Source of the DNA: Desulfobacteraceae bacterium
GTDB lineage: Bacteria; Desulfobacterota; DSM-4660; Desulfatiglandales; Desulfatiglandaceae
Length of the DNA stretch: 35,850 nt
Reading direction: 5' to 3'
NCBI GenBank assembly: GCA_016783065.1
Contig: JADHXI010000013.1
Coordinates: forward strand, 1 to 35,850
Positions 17,046-25,488 of the stretch are shown piece after piece; the stretch's first letter is position 1, and each line of letters begins with the position of its first letter. The position numbers were made by a program, and so were the translations under genes. The notes below the pieces were generated by a model. The model did no database searches, was not told the origin of the DNA, and saw only the letters and a program-made list of their open reading frames with translations.

Positions 17046-18002
17046 TCATTTTGCCCCTTTCTTAAAGACAAGCTCCGGTTTTTTTAAAAAGACGGTGGTA
17101 TCGGGCGGGACCGATTCGGTGATCCACACATTCCCGCCAATCACCGAACGGGCACCGATTACCGTATCTCCCCCCAATATGGTGGCGCCGGCATAGATGA
17201 TCACATCATCCTCTATGGTGGGGTGACGCTTCTTGTTTCTGAGCACTTCAGCCTCCTCCTTACTTATGGAAAGGGCGCCAAGAGTCACTCCCTGATACAA
17301 CCTCACACGGTTGCCGATTTCCGTGGTGGCACCCACCACAACCCCTGTCCCATGATCTATAAAAACGCTTTCCCCGATATGAGCCCCTGGATGGATATCA
17401 ATCCCGGTCAGGCTGTGGGAGTACTCCGTCATGATTCGGGGAAGTAAAGGGACACCCTGCTCATGGAGTTGGTGTGCGACGCGATAAACAGTGATGGCGA
17501 ACAGCCCCGGATAGCTGAATATGATCTCATCATAGCTCATAGCCGCCGGATCGCCTTCATAGGCAGCCCTGACATCCTTGGCCAGCAGGGCCCTCAGGTT
17601 GGGCATTTCGTGGCCGAAATTTATTGCCGCCTCCTCTCCCCGTTCCTGACAATGGGTGCAGGGTTGGCTATAGCGAAGACACTCATGTCTCACTGCAAGA
17701 GTAATCTGCTCAGAGAGAATTTCAAAAAATGCGGTCACCTCCTGACCAAAATAGTATTCCAGATTCACCTCGTCTATCCGCGTTCGAACAAAGTATCCCG
17801 GATACAAGATGCGAAGTGCCCTTTGGATGATGTCTATGATCGACTCCCGTGAAGAGATTGGCTCCGGGCCCACATGATCAAAACAATCTTCCCGGCCGCA
17901 GGAAAACACCAATCGGCCCACTATTTCTGGAATCTCTTTTCGAAACCGGTTGGTGGTTTCCACCTCGGCCGTGCATTGATCTGCTTTGTATTTGGCATCC
18001 AT
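17046..18002 (-). CDS. cysE: Serine O-acetyltransferase
   Basis: Makes O-acetylserine, the precursor for cysteine synthase. The N-terminal 180 residues are the helical SAT domain. The C-terminal part is a left-handed beta-helix hexapeptide domain: SLTGIDIHPGAHIGESVFIDH (catalytic Asp/His region), GTGVVVGATTEIG, LYQGVTLGALS, IYAGATILGG, VIGGNVWI. The order HPGAHIG...DHGTG matches the EpsC/plant-like form. I chose the ATG at 18002 (318 residues), with AAGGAG upstream; a GTG at 18014 is possible. The C-terminus ends in Lys rather than the Ile that inserts into CysK in the classical cysteine synthase complex. It lies downstream of nifUS on the same strand and may serve the fused cysteine synthase at 3826. 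Confidence 0.93.
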   Translation of the reverse strand: MDAKYKADQCTAEVETTNRFRKEIPEIVGRLVFSCGREDCFDHVGPEPISSRESIIDIIQRALRILYPGYFVRTRIDEVNLEYYFGQEVTAFFEILSEQITLAVRHECLRYSQPCTHCQERGEEAAINFGHEMPNLRALLAKDVRAAYEGDPAAMSYDEIIFSYPGLFAITVYRVAHQLHEQGVPLLPRIMTEYSHSLTGIDIHPGAHIGESVFIDHGTGVVVGATTEIGNRVRLYQGVTLGALSISKEEAEVLRNKKRHPTIEDDVIIYAGATILGGDTVIGARSVIGGNVWITESVPPDTTVFLKKPELVFKKGAK

Positions 18003-18120
18003 GGCCGCTTTCACTCCTTACCGCGTGGGGTCGCACTCAGGTATCGCCCCACCTGTAACCTGACACCTGGGACCTGCTGCCAGTAACTTCACAACGGCAA
18101 AAGCACTCAGGTTCAAAATT

Positions 18121-19302
18121 TCAAACACCGGCGGCCGCCTGTTTGCCCGTTTCCCAGTATGGGGACAGGCTCCTCAATGTCTCGATGATGGGGGGGAGTT
18201 TATCGATGACAAAATCGATTTCTTCTTCCGTGTTATAAACACTCAGGCTGAACCTTATGGATCCATGGGCCATGGTAAACGGAACCCCCATGGCGCGCAG
18301 CACGTGAGAGGGTTGGAGAGAACCCGAAGTGCAGGCAGACCCTGAGGAGGCGCAGATCCCGAATTCATCCATATGAAGCAGAATGGCCTCCCCCTCAACA
18401 AACTCAAAGCTTATGCTTGCGGTGTTCGGGAGACGCTCAGACCGGCCCCCGTTAATCCGGATGTTGGGGACACGTTCTGCCATTTTGCTTTCCAGTTTGT
18501 CACGCAGCTGCCTTACTCGGGTGTTTTCCTCTTCCAGGTGCTCAGCGGCCAATTCACAGGCCTTTCCCAGCCCTATGATGCTGGCCGTGTTCTCCGTACC
18601 CCCGCGGCGCCCCATTTCCTGGTGGCCTCCGATGATAAACGGAGAGAACTTAACCCCTTTTCTCAAATAAAGAATCCCCACACCCTTTGGGGCATGGAGT
18701 TTATGGCCTGAGAGCGAGAGCATGTCTATTACATTATTTTTCATGTCAATGGGTATCTTCCCTGCCACCTGGACCGCATCCGAATGAAACGGAATTTCCC
18801 TTTCATGGGCAAGCTCTGCGGTTTTCTCCACCGGAAAAATCACACCCGTCTCATTATTGCCCCACATGAGACTGGCGATGGCCGTGTCCGGCGTGAGGCT
18901 TTCAACATAACGATCCATGTCAAGCTGGCCTTCTCCGTCCACGGGAATTTCTGAAACCCGGTACCCTTGATTGGTGAGATGTTCGCAGAGGGATTTTATG
19001 GCCGGGTGCTCCACCCGGCTCGTAACGATGTGGCGTTTATCCGGTTGGGTCTCCAAGGCGGACCTTATGACAGCATTGTCGCTCTCTGATCCGCAACTGG
19101 TAAATACGATCTCTTCGGGCGCGGCCCCAAGGAGTTGGGCGACCTTTTCCCTTGCCTCCCGAAGTCTTCGACCCACCTGTCCGCCGAAAGAATGGGCGCT
19201 GGACGGGTTTCCGTAAAGATCGTGGAAATATGGCAGCATTTCCTCCAGGACCTCCGATGCGACCTGGGTTGTGGCGTTGTTGTCCAGATAAATTGTCTTC
19301 AT
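18121..19302 (-). CDS. nifS: Cysteine desulfurase NifS
   Basis: PLP enzyme that removes sulfur from cysteine as a persulfide for Fe-S assembly. The 393-residue protein has the N-terminal YLDNNATTQV motif, VEHPAI, the PLP Lys201 in LSGHKLHAPKG, and the mobile catalytic Cys324 in CASSGSACTSG. The SGSACTSG loop is the long-loop NifS/IscS form rather than the SufS form. Its ATG at 19302 overlaps the nifU stop by four bases (ATGA), so it is translationally coupled. No other nif gene is present, so this pair probably acts as general Fe-S machinery, which would supply the many Fe-S proteins nearby (IorA, IlvD, radical SAM). Confidence 0.96.
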   Translation of the reverse strand: MKTIYLDNNATTQVASEVLEEMLPYFHDLYGNPSSAHSFGGQVGRRLREAREKVAQLLGAAPEEIVFTSCGSESDNAVIRSALETQPDKRHIVTSRVEHPAIKSLCEHLTNQGYRVSEIPVDGEGQLDMDRYVESLTPDTAIASLMWGNNETGVIFPVEKTAELAHEREIPFHSDAVQVAGKIPIDMKNNVIDMLSLSGHKLHAPKGVGILYLRKGVKFSPFIIGGHQEMGRRGGTENTASIIGLGKACELAAEHLEEENTRVRQLRDKLESKMAERVPNIRINGGRSERLPNTASISFEFVEGEAILLHMDEFGICASSGSACTSGSLQPSHVLRAMGVPFTMAHGSIRFSLSVYNTEEEIDFVIDKLPPIIETLRSLSPYWETGKQAAAGV

Positions 19303-20123
19303 TGTGTCACCTCCTCAACCACCAGTTCAGGCCAGACCATCTCCCGCAGTTTCGCCTCAACAAAATTTTCCAGGGTCTGCTGGGACGCCTTACAAACGGC
19401 ACAGCTGCCCCGCATTACCACCAACACCCGGTTGCCGATGACGTCCACCAGTTCTATGTCTCCACCATCCTGTTTGAGAGAGGGTCTTACCTCCTTTTCT
19501 ATGGTCTCTTCTATCATCTTTATCTTTTGGATATTTGAAAGTTTGGGACGGGTTACCGGCTTTTCCTCATCCCCCACCCTCGAAATGATCTCTCTGATGG
19601 TGTCGTGGCAGTTCTCGCAGCCGCCCCCTGCTTTGGTATAGTTGGTGACCTCTTCCACCGTCGTCAGGTTGTTTTCCCTGACAGCTTTCTCGATTTCTCG
19701 ATCGGTGACACCGAAACACTCGCAGACGATCTCACCCTCCTCCTCCTTTTTCGGTTCGCCTTTGTAATGGGCGATTGCCTGTTCCAAGGCCTGTCTCCCG
19801 AGGACGGAACAATGCATTTTCTCCTTGGGAAGCCCACCCAGAGAATCCGCAATATCCTGATTGGTGATTTTTTCTGCCTCGTCAATGGTCTTTCCTTTTA
19901 GCATCTCGGTAAGGGAAGAAGCCGAGGCAATGGCGCTTGCACAGCCAAAAGTCTTAAATTTGGCATCGCTAATCTTGCCATCCTCATCTGTCTTAAAGGT
20001 GAGTTTGAGGGCATCGCCACACGCCATTGACCCCACTTCTGCAACGCCGCTTGCGTCTTCCACCTCACCCACATTCTTTGGGTTGAGAAAATGCTCCTTT
20101 ACCTTATCGGTGTATTCCCACAT
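19299..20123 (-). CDS. nifU: Three-domain Fe-S scaffold protein NifU
   Basis: Scaffold on which NifS-derived sulfur and iron form clusters. The 274 residues show all three classical domains. The IscU-like N-terminus has cluster ligands Cys35 (GSMACGDAL), Cys61 (FGCASA) and Cys105 (MHCSVLG). The central BFD-like [2Fe-2S] domain has CECFGVTD (Cys134, Cys136) and CENCHD (Cys169, Cys172). The C-terminal Nfu domain has GSCAVCKA (Cys241, Cys244). The ATG at 20123 has AAGGAGGAG upstream. It is the first gene of the nifU-nifS unit, with MITE copy B just upstream of its promoter region. Every expected cysteine is present. Confidence 0.96.
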   Translation of the reverse strand: MWEYTDKVKEHFLNPKNVGEVEDASGVAEVGSMACGDALKLTFKTDEDGKISDAKFKTFGCASAIASASSLTEMLKGKTIDEAEKITNQDIADSLGGLPKEKMHCSVLGRQALEQAIAHYKGEPKKEEEGEIVCECFGVTDREIEKAVRENNLTTVEEVTNYTKAGGGCENCHDTIREIISRVGDEEKPVTRPKLSNIQKIKMIEETIEKEVRPSLKQDGGDIELVDVIGNRVLVVMRGSCAVCKASQQTLENFVEAKLREMVWPELVVEEVTQ

Positions 20124-20212
20124 GGGACTCCTCCTTGGTTGAACTTGGTTTATGAGACGTAAAGCCCTTTGAGTATCTGATTGGAACCTAAAAAAAATTG
20201 TTATTTCAATAG

Positions 20213-20489
20213 AATTTTTCGTAATTCCTCAATAAGTTTTGGAAAAATAATAAGATTTCTGGAGTGGGGTTCGGGTGTTTCTTGAAGGCGCTCTCTCAAA
20301 GTGAATTTACTTCTCCCTTTCGCAGTGGCTGATATTTGGGGTTTTCTCCCCCTGAACTCTTATTGGCTTCTCCATGCTCTTGGCAAAACCCCAAATATCA
20401 GCCACGCTACGACTACAGGTTTAGAGAGCGCCGGAAAGAGACACCTGAACCCCACGGTGCCCAAACTTATTGAGAAAATACAATTTTTC
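20213..20489. repeat. 8-bp target-site duplication flanking MITE copy B
   Basis: AATTTTTC is found at 20213-20220 and 20482-20489, directly adjoining the element's inverted ends. It is perfect over eight bases and differs from the duplication around copy A, which indicates independent insertions. Confidence 0.8.
20221..20481. mobile_element. 261-bp near-palindromic MITE, copy B
   Basis: It is strongly similar to copy A (14578-14837) along its full length. Terminal inverted repeats of 19 bases (GTAATTCCTCAATAAGTTT and AAACTTATTGAGAAAATAC) match at 17 positions. The outer left arm has diverged (CTTGAAGGCGCTCTCT against CCGGCGCTCTCT), so its hairpin is less perfect. It has no transposase and occupies most of the 444 bases between nifU and the DUF3124 gene. 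Confidence 0.85.
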
Positions 20490-20567
20490 TAGCATAAAAA
20501 AAGCCGGATCTCAACAACCAACGCGCGGTTGAACGGGTCTCACCAGAAGCGAGGGTTGAAAAAAGAG

Positions 20568-21071
20568 CTATTTCGAGTCGGTTTTTTCCCTGATCGGGCG
20601 ACCTCTGGAAATGAAGGAAATGCCCTGCTGCGATTTGGTGCCGATCATAACCCCTTCAATGACCGGTTCATTAACCTTGGTCTCTGATTTCCATTTTACA
20701 ATAAAATTGGCCCCCAAGCCCCCCCTTTTGTTGGATTCTTCTACGACGTGGTGACTTGAGGCCATTGGGTTGAGTTTTTTGGGATGCTTTAGGTAGCGCC
20801 TTACCAACTTCCCTTTTGAATCATAGTAGTTCACGGAAAGGATGGTAATGGGGCTGTTGGGGTCGGTGTTTCGGATGCTGAGGGTGGCGGTCAGATAAAA
20901 AGGAAGTTCCGTGTCTCCACCGAAAACATGGGAATAGATCGGCACATATACGGCTTGTCCCTTTGACAGCACGATTTCCGATGCGGCCTGGCTTGCGAAG
21001 GCAAGCTGACCAGCGGCTAACATCACTCCCCAAAAAGTCACCAACAATATCAGTCGCCTGCACTGTTTCAT
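20568..21071 (-). CDS. Exported DUF3124 protein
   Basis: A 167-residue protein with an N-terminal signal peptide (KQCRRLILLVTFWGVMLAAG, cleavage probably after AFAS-Q). The mature part matches DUF3124 as I recall it: GQAVYVPIYSHVF, TATLSIRNTDPNSPITI, YYDSKGKLVRRYL, GLGANFIVKW and MIGTKSQQGISFISRG. Molecular function is not established for the family; location is periplasmic or cell surface by the signal peptide. I chose the ATG at 21071, since AAGGAG lies eight bases upstream and the signal peptide starts there. The open frame to 21239 is probably not translated. It stands alone, downstream of the MITE on the opposite side from nifU. Confidence 0.85.
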   Translation of the reverse strand: MKQCRRLILLVTFWGVMLAAGQLAFASQAASEIVLSKGQAVYVPIYSHVFGGDTELPFYLTATLSIRNTDPNSPITILSVNYYDSKGKLVRRYLKHPKKLNPMASSHHVVEESNKRGGLGANFIVKWKSETKVNEPVIEGVMIGTKSQQGISFISRGRPIREKTDSK

Positions 21072-21351
21072 CTGTTTCACTCCTTTCTGATTTGTCCTTG
21101 ATGTCAGTATCAAAAATTCGTAACCGTTCACGGGTTCAAAGGTTGCATTCTCATCGCCATACATCATTTTGTAAACGTCTTGTACAGAAAAACCGACCGA
21201 TTCCACATCCCCACAAAACTGGAACATGGCATTTGGCAATTATGTGGTAAAATCAGTTTTTTTTACAAGAACTTCGGGTCTTCAATTCTGTCCTTGTCCC
21301 TAACCCTGAACGTTGAACCCTGAACCTATTAACGCTTACAAAAATCCATGG

Positions 21352-21756
21352 TTAGGTCTCGTCCAGGTACTCGGCCCAGAGTTGGCTCCGCAAGTGACCA
21401 ATCTCCCTGAACTTTGCCTTCAGGACATCCATAACCTTGGAATCGTTCCTTTTTATCTCCTCTTCCAGATCAGGGCAGATGTAGTGATGGCAAATAAAGG
21501 GTCTCGATTTCGTATCAAGGGTACACCCGGATGAACCCAAAAACCAGCAACCTTTTTTGCTCATTGCCTCCCTTCTCCACTTTTGCTCTCCACCCGACAG
21601 TCTGAGGAAGAGTATATCCTTCTCGCTGAAAAGATAATGGACCCTAGCACAGCAAGGGGCTCCGCACTTGAAACATAGCCGCGCCACATATTCTTTCTGC
21701 AGGGCCGCCACTTCAGAGATCAGATCTTCTATTTTGTTTACAGTTTCTGAAACCAT
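21352..21756 (-). CDS. YkgJ-type Cys cluster protein
   Basis: A 134-residue protein of the zinc- or iron-chelating YkgJ/UPF0153 group. The core is the cysteine pattern CFKCGAPCCAR (CxxCxxxCC), followed by GCWFLGSSGCTLDTKSRPFIC and then HHYICPD, in which the later cysteines complete the metal site. The N-terminal 25 residues form a helix (KIEDLISEVAALQKEYV). The biochemical role of this family is unclear; some members are linked to Fe-S or metal handling. The ATG at 21756 lacks a strong ribosome-binding site. It has no operon partner. Confidence 0.8.
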   Translation of the reverse strand: MVSETVNKIEDLISEVAALQKEYVARLCFKCGAPCCARVHYLFSEKDILFLRLSGGEQKWRREAMSKKGCWFLGSSGCTLDTKSRPFICHHYICPDLEEEIKRNDSKVMDVLKAKFREIGHLRSQLWAEYLDET

Positions 21757-21841
21757 CGGGTTTGCAGCTTTATAGCCAAAGAACTCATCAGGGCATTCTT
21801 TGATATTTTTATTGAATTTTAGTTGGCTGACCCATAATATC

Positions 21842-21960
21842 GCAACTTCTCAAAAAGTCGGGGAGCTACCAGTTAAACCAAAAAGCCAATCTTTATTGTA
21901 GCACTTTATATGCATATTTTTCAAAGACCAAATATAATGGCAACTTCTCAATAAATCCAG
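21842..21960. repeat. Two degenerate left ends of the palindromic MITE
   Basis: GCAACTTCTCAAAAAGTCGGGG (about 21842) and GCAACTTCTCAATAAATCC (about 21943) resemble the left terminal repeat and following bases of copies A and B. They are in the same orientation about 101 bases apart, and no matching right ends were seen. They look like decayed or truncated insertions. Confidence 0.45.
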
Positions 21961-22030
21961 GGATGATAACCATTGAAAACTCAAGTACTGGTCATGAATT
22001 TAGTTTCTTTCAAAATTTTGCGCTTAGAAA

Positions 22031-22231
22031 GGGGAATGGGGGTTCCGTTTTGAAGGGTGTAACCCTGGCTGAGACCGTTAGAGAGCGTTAAGTAATCACG
22101 GACAGGGCCGGCACCAAAAACCATAGGACTTTCCCGGAAGTACTTTCTTTTGTTTTCTCCCACGGCGCGTGATTGCTTTACGCTCTCTTTCGGGCGAGTT
22201 TTACAACCGAAAAACGGAATCCACATTCCCC
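22031..22231. repeat. 201-bp imperfect palindrome upstream of the TSUP gene
   Basis: Outer arms 22031-22051 and 22211-22231 are inverted repeats matching at 19 of 21 bases. Inner arms 22082-22100 and 22168-22186 match at 17 of 19. The middle about 65 bases are unpaired. It is unrelated in sequence to the 260-bp MITE. It overlaps a minus-strand open frame (21981-22328), which I do not believe is a gene. A MITE or a structured RNA are both possible. Confidence 0.55.
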
Positions 22232-22340
22232 TTGTTGAATAGGGCTGAAGTTTTACAAATATTATAAGATGATGCAGGATTCTTGGATTACGCCGATTGA
22301 TGGTTAGACGTCTCTGAATAATCTTCAAAGTCTGCGGTTA

Positions 22341-23069
22341 ATGATGTTACTTTCCAGTCCCTTTGTAGCTGCAACGCTGATCGTTCTCTTTGCGTTCTTC
22401 GTTCGCTCGTTTTCCGGCTTTGGCAGTGCGCTGTTGAGCATTCCCCTTCTTGCCCATTTCTTCGAGTTGAAATTCATCGTCCCGGTCGAATCCACTTTTG
22501 AAGTGGTTATGAGCATTGTCTTAATACCAAGGATCTTCCGGGACGTACATAAGAGGGATCTCTTGCTAATGTTGGGAGGCGCACTGGTGGGGAGCATCGT
22601 CGGCATATATGCCCTCAAGTCCGTTGCCGACCAGACGTTGAAGATGATTTTGGGAATCGTGATTATCGCGGTGGCGGCGAATCTGTTTTTTTACAAGACC
22701 GATTCGGTCCCGAATATCTCTGAGAAGTGGGGGCTGGCGGCAGGACTTGCTGGTGGAATTCTGGGCGGCATGTTCGGGACGGGTGGCCCAGCATATGTTA
22801 CCTATCTTGCCTTTCAGAATCGCGAAAAACAACAGTTTCGCGCAACGCTTATTATGCTGTTTGCCATAGAGTACGCCTGGCGGCTTGCGGTATATATTTG
22901 GGATGGACTTTACACATTTGAGGGCCTGAAGTGGTCTTTGTGGTTGGCTCCTGCCGTTGTCGTTGCGACAATTGCAGGACATCTTGCCCATTTTCAAGTT
23001 AATGAGCGTATTTTCAGGTATGTAGTGGCTGCATTACTTACTGTTTCGGGCATTTTTTGCTTCACTTAG
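22341..23069 (+). CDS. TSUP-family permease (TauE/SafE, DUF81)
   Basis: Predicted inner-membrane transporter of the sulfite/organosulfonate exporter type. The 242 residues are almost wholly hydrophobic, with about seven or eight predicted helices. The family-typical glycine-rich repeats are visible as RSFSGFGSALLSIPLL near the N-terminus and AGLAGGILGGMFGTGGPAY in the second half, which together form the pseudo-twofold repeat. The substrate cannot be read; sulfur-containing anions are usual for the family and would suit the cysteine/sulfur genes here. The ATG at 22341 has no clear ribosome-binding site; the next Met two codons on is equally possible. It is monocistronic. Confidence 0.85.
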   Translation: MMLLSSPFVAATLIVLFAFFVRSFSGFGSALLSIPLLAHFFELKFIVPVESTFEVVMSIVLIPRIFRDVHKRDLLLMLGGALVGSIVGIYALKSVADQTLKMILGIVIIAVAANLFFYKTDSVPNISEKWGLAAGLAGGILGGMFGTGGPAYVTYLAFQNREKQQFRATLIMLFAIEYAWRLAVYIWDGLYTFEGLKWSLWLAPAVVVATIAGHLAHFQVNERIFRYVVAALLTVSGIFCFT

Positions 23070-23296
23070 GGTCTATTCATTCAAATCAAGTCATGTTTAC
23101 ACATGATTTATGCCACAGTCAGATTGAATATTTTAAGAAATTCTTTAAATTTTTGAAAGACCTACCAAAAAATGGCGGAGCGAAGCGACTTCCACAAATA
23201 TTCAATATTCATTAGTCAATTCCCGCCTCGCCGACTTAGGAGGTTGAGAACAAAATACCCATAAAGATAAGAAGCATAACCAGTGAGTGAAGTTGC
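23070..23296. other. AT-rich intergenic region with a long-loop inverted repeat
   Basis: ATTGAATATTT (23123-23133) and AAATATTCAAT (23196-23206) form a perfect 11-bp inverted repeat around 62 bases. It may be a degenerate small repeat. No promoter is certain. Confidence 0.35.
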
Positions 23297-23701
23297 TTGA
23301 AGGAAAAAATATTATTGGAACCAGTACTCAAAATCCTTAACGAGGAATTTGCGATTCATCGTCTAGGGCCTGAAGAGCCGATTCCTAAAGCAGTTCTGAA
23401 CAGCAGATTTTTCTGGGTCGGAAAAACTGATGAAGAGCTGTCGATTGTGTGCGGATCCAAAACACTTCCCCATAAAGGCGAGGTCAGTAAAGGTTGGTCA
23501 TGCATCAAAGTCGTCGCACAACTCGATTTGGAGCTTACCGGTATTATCGCTGGGCTGTCATCCGCTCTCGCAAAGGCGGCTATCAGCATTTTCGCCTTAT
23601 CCACTTTTGATACGGATTATATTTTGGTGAAATCGGAGCAGATAGAAAAGGCATCTGAAGTATTGAAAAATTCCGGTTATGACATCGAGAAGGCAATCTA
23701 A
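23297..23701 (+). CDS. ACT-domain protein
   Basis: A 134-residue protein resembling the two-ACT-domain COG3603 group, thought to bind amino acids. The first half (LNEEFAIHRLGPEEPIP) gives one ACT-like unit. The second (WSCIKVVAQLDLELTGIIAGLS, ALAKAAISIFALSTFDTDYILV) shows the typical beta-alpha-beta-beta-alpha-beta pattern with the glycine turn at TGIIAG. The start is uncertain: the frame has TTG at 23297 and another TTG at 23315, the latter with AAGGA upstream, and no ATG. Family members often start just before LLP/AIxRL, so the later start is reasonable. It lies upstream of the amidase gene, with 126 bases between. Confidence 0.75.
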   Translation: MKEKILLEPVLKILNEEFAIHRLGPEEPIPKAVLNSRFFWVGKTDEELSIVCGSKTLPHKGEVSKGWSCIKVVAQLDLELTGIIAGLSSALAKAAISIFALSTFDTDYILVKSEQIEKASEVLKNSGYDIEKAI

Positions 23702-23827
23702 CGCCAAACTTCAACTCGGCGGTTTCAGGCTGCAATAGCGGCTGTTTCTTGTTAAACTGCAGGGGCGCACTTCTTTAACTGCCTGGCTGTTGTTCTCTGG
23801 CCCGGCCACATTTGAGAGGGGGATATC

Positions 23828-25246
23828 ATGTCCAACAAGGAGATCTGCTTTTTGACGGCCGTAGAGTTGACCCGCCGCATCCATGCCAAGGACCTTTCCG
23901 TCAGAGAAGTAATGGAGGCTCATTTAGCCCAGATCGAGCGCATCAACCCGCAGGTGAACGCCATCGTCACGCTTTTGTCTGAGCAGGCCATGGACCAGGC
24001 TGCCGTCGCCGATGAAGCCCTTGCCCATGGTGAGGAGGTGGGGCCGTTACACGGGCTTCCCGTGGCACACAAAGACCTGCACCTGACCAAAGGTATCCGC
24101 ACCACATTCGGATCTCCCATTTTTAGTGATTTTGTGCCGGAACAAGACGCCATCATCGTGGAGCGTCTGAAGGAGGCCGGTGCCATCACCATCGGGAAGA
24201 CCAACACGCCGGAGTTTGGACTCGGCTCCCAAACCTTTAACGAGGTCTTCGGAGAGACCTGCAATCCCTACGATGGCACCAAGACCTGCGGCGGCAGCAG
24301 CGGCGGGGCGGCTGCGGCTTTGGCCTGTGGCATGCTGCCCATCGCGGATGGGAGCGACCTGGGCGGTTCACTCCGCAACCCGGCCAATTTTTGTAATGTG
24401 GTGGGCTTTCGCCCATCTCCCGGCAGAGTCCCGGCATGGCCTACCCTGGCGGGCTGGTTTCCATTGGCGGTGCAGGGTCCCATGGCCCGTACGGTGGAGG
24501 ATACCGCCCTTTTGTTGAGTACAATCGCCGGCCCCGACCCGCGTACACCCATCGCCATCACTGAGAAGGGAAGTCTGTTCAGGCGACCGCTGGCCCGGGA
24601 TTTCAAAGGGGTAAGGGTTGCTTGGAGTCGTGATTTGGGGGATCTGCCAGTGGACCCCCGTGTGACGGCAGTCATTGACGCACAACGGCACGTATTTGAA
24701 TCTCTGGGCTGTGTGATAGAGGATGGAGAGCCCGATTTCACGGACGCGGATGAAGCCTTCAAGACGTGGAGGGCCTGGCTCCTCGAACTCAACTTTGGCG
24801 AATTGATGAAGACCTCCCGGGACCAGATGAAAGATACCGCCATCTGGAACATTGAGGAGGGTGTAAAGTTGAGCGGCCCGCAGATCGGGAGGGCGGAACG
24901 TAAGCGTACGGAACTGTATCACCGCGTGCGGGAATTCATGGACACCCATGAATTCCTGGTTCTCCCCGTAAACCAGGTGCCCCCTTTTGATCTAAAGAAG
25001 CGCTATGTTGAAGAGATCAACGGGGTGAAAATGGCTACTTATATGGACTGGATGAAATCATGCTATTACATCACGGTCACCGGTCATCCGGCCATCTCGG
25101 TACCCTGTGGTTTTACGCCCGAAGGTTTGCCGGTGGGTGTCCAGATCGTGGGCCGACACCAGGACGATTGGGGTGTGCTACAGCTGGCCTGGGCCTTTGA
25201 ACAGGCCACGGGCTTCTGGCGTCAAAGACCGCCACTGGCCTCATGA
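23828..25246 (+). CDS. Amidase-signature family hydrolase
   Basis: A 472-residue amidase of the Ser-cisSer-Lys type, hydrolysing an amide bond. The triad is visible: Lys82 in PVAHKDLHL, cis-Ser at 157/158 in GGSSGGAAAAL, and nucleophile Ser180 in ADGSDLGGSLRNPA. The middle and C-terminal parts (VGFRPSPGRVP, GPMARTVEDTALLLSTIAGPDP, HPAISVPCGFTPEGLPVGVQIVG) follow the family. It is not a GatA: there is no GatB or GatC nearby, and the substrate is unknown. The ATG at 23828 is preceded by GAGAGGGGG. A partnership with the nitrilase at 13491 (nitrile-amide-acid) would be chemically sensible but they are 10 kb apart. Confidence 0.92.
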   Translation: MSNKEICFLTAVELTRRIHAKDLSVREVMEAHLAQIERINPQVNAIVTLLSEQAMDQAAVADEALAHGEEVGPLHGLPVAHKDLHLTKGIRTTFGSPIFSDFVPEQDAIIVERLKEAGAITIGKTNTPEFGLGSQTFNEVFGETCNPYDGTKTCGGSSGGAAAALACGMLPIADGSDLGGSLRNPANFCNVVGFRPSPGRVPAWPTLAGWFPLAVQGPMARTVEDTALLLSTIAGPDPRTPIAITEKGSLFRRPLARDFKGVRVAWSRDLGDLPVDPRVTAVIDAQRHVFESLGCVIEDGEPDFTDADEAFKTWRAWLLELNFGELMKTSRDQMKDTAIWNIEEGVKLSGPQIGRAERKRTELYHRVREFMDTHEFLVLPVNQVPPFDLKKRYVEEINGVKMATYMDWMKSCYYITVTGHPAISVPCGFTPEGLPVGVQIVGRHQDDWGVLQLAWAFEQATGFWRQRPPLAS

Positions 25247-25446
25247 AACAATCCCCAGTCAACCACCATCCCAAGAAGGGTGGCTAGAATGGTGATTCCC
25301 CTGAAAGGGTCTTTCACGGAATATTGCTCACCTCAGAGACCCCAGTACCATCTCCCGGAGCTACGGAGCAGGCGCGGAGAACGCGGAAGTTACTTTCGAC
25401 GCGCTTCTGTCGTCAAATAGTGCTTGCCAAATATTACTGGTCATGA

Positions 25447-25473
25447 AAGTATTACCGCATTACATTAATACTT
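25447..25473. promoter_or_regulatory. Candidate operator of the MazEF-like pair
   Basis: AAGTATTA (25447-25454) and TAATACTT (25466-25473) form a perfect 8-bp inverted repeat with an 11-base spacer, ending 15 bases before the antitoxin ATG. The position fits autorepression by an AbrB-type antitoxin. This is inferred from position and symmetry only. Confidence 0.4.
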
Positions 25474-25488
25474 GATCAGGAGACAAGA

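Noticed and set aside
17030-17062. Possible terminator between glnS and cysE (GGGGGC...GCCCCT, TTTCTT)
   Set aside because: The stem is only about five pairs and the T run is broken; I could not separate it from chance.
22050-22080. Possible TPP riboswitch (GGGTGT...CTGAGA)
   Set aside because: The ACCTGATCTGG-type second block and the rest of the consensus are missing; the CTGAGA lies inside a palindrome.
21981-22328. Minus-strand 115-codon frame
   Set aside because: It spans the nested palindrome, has no recognisable protein family and has a weak start.
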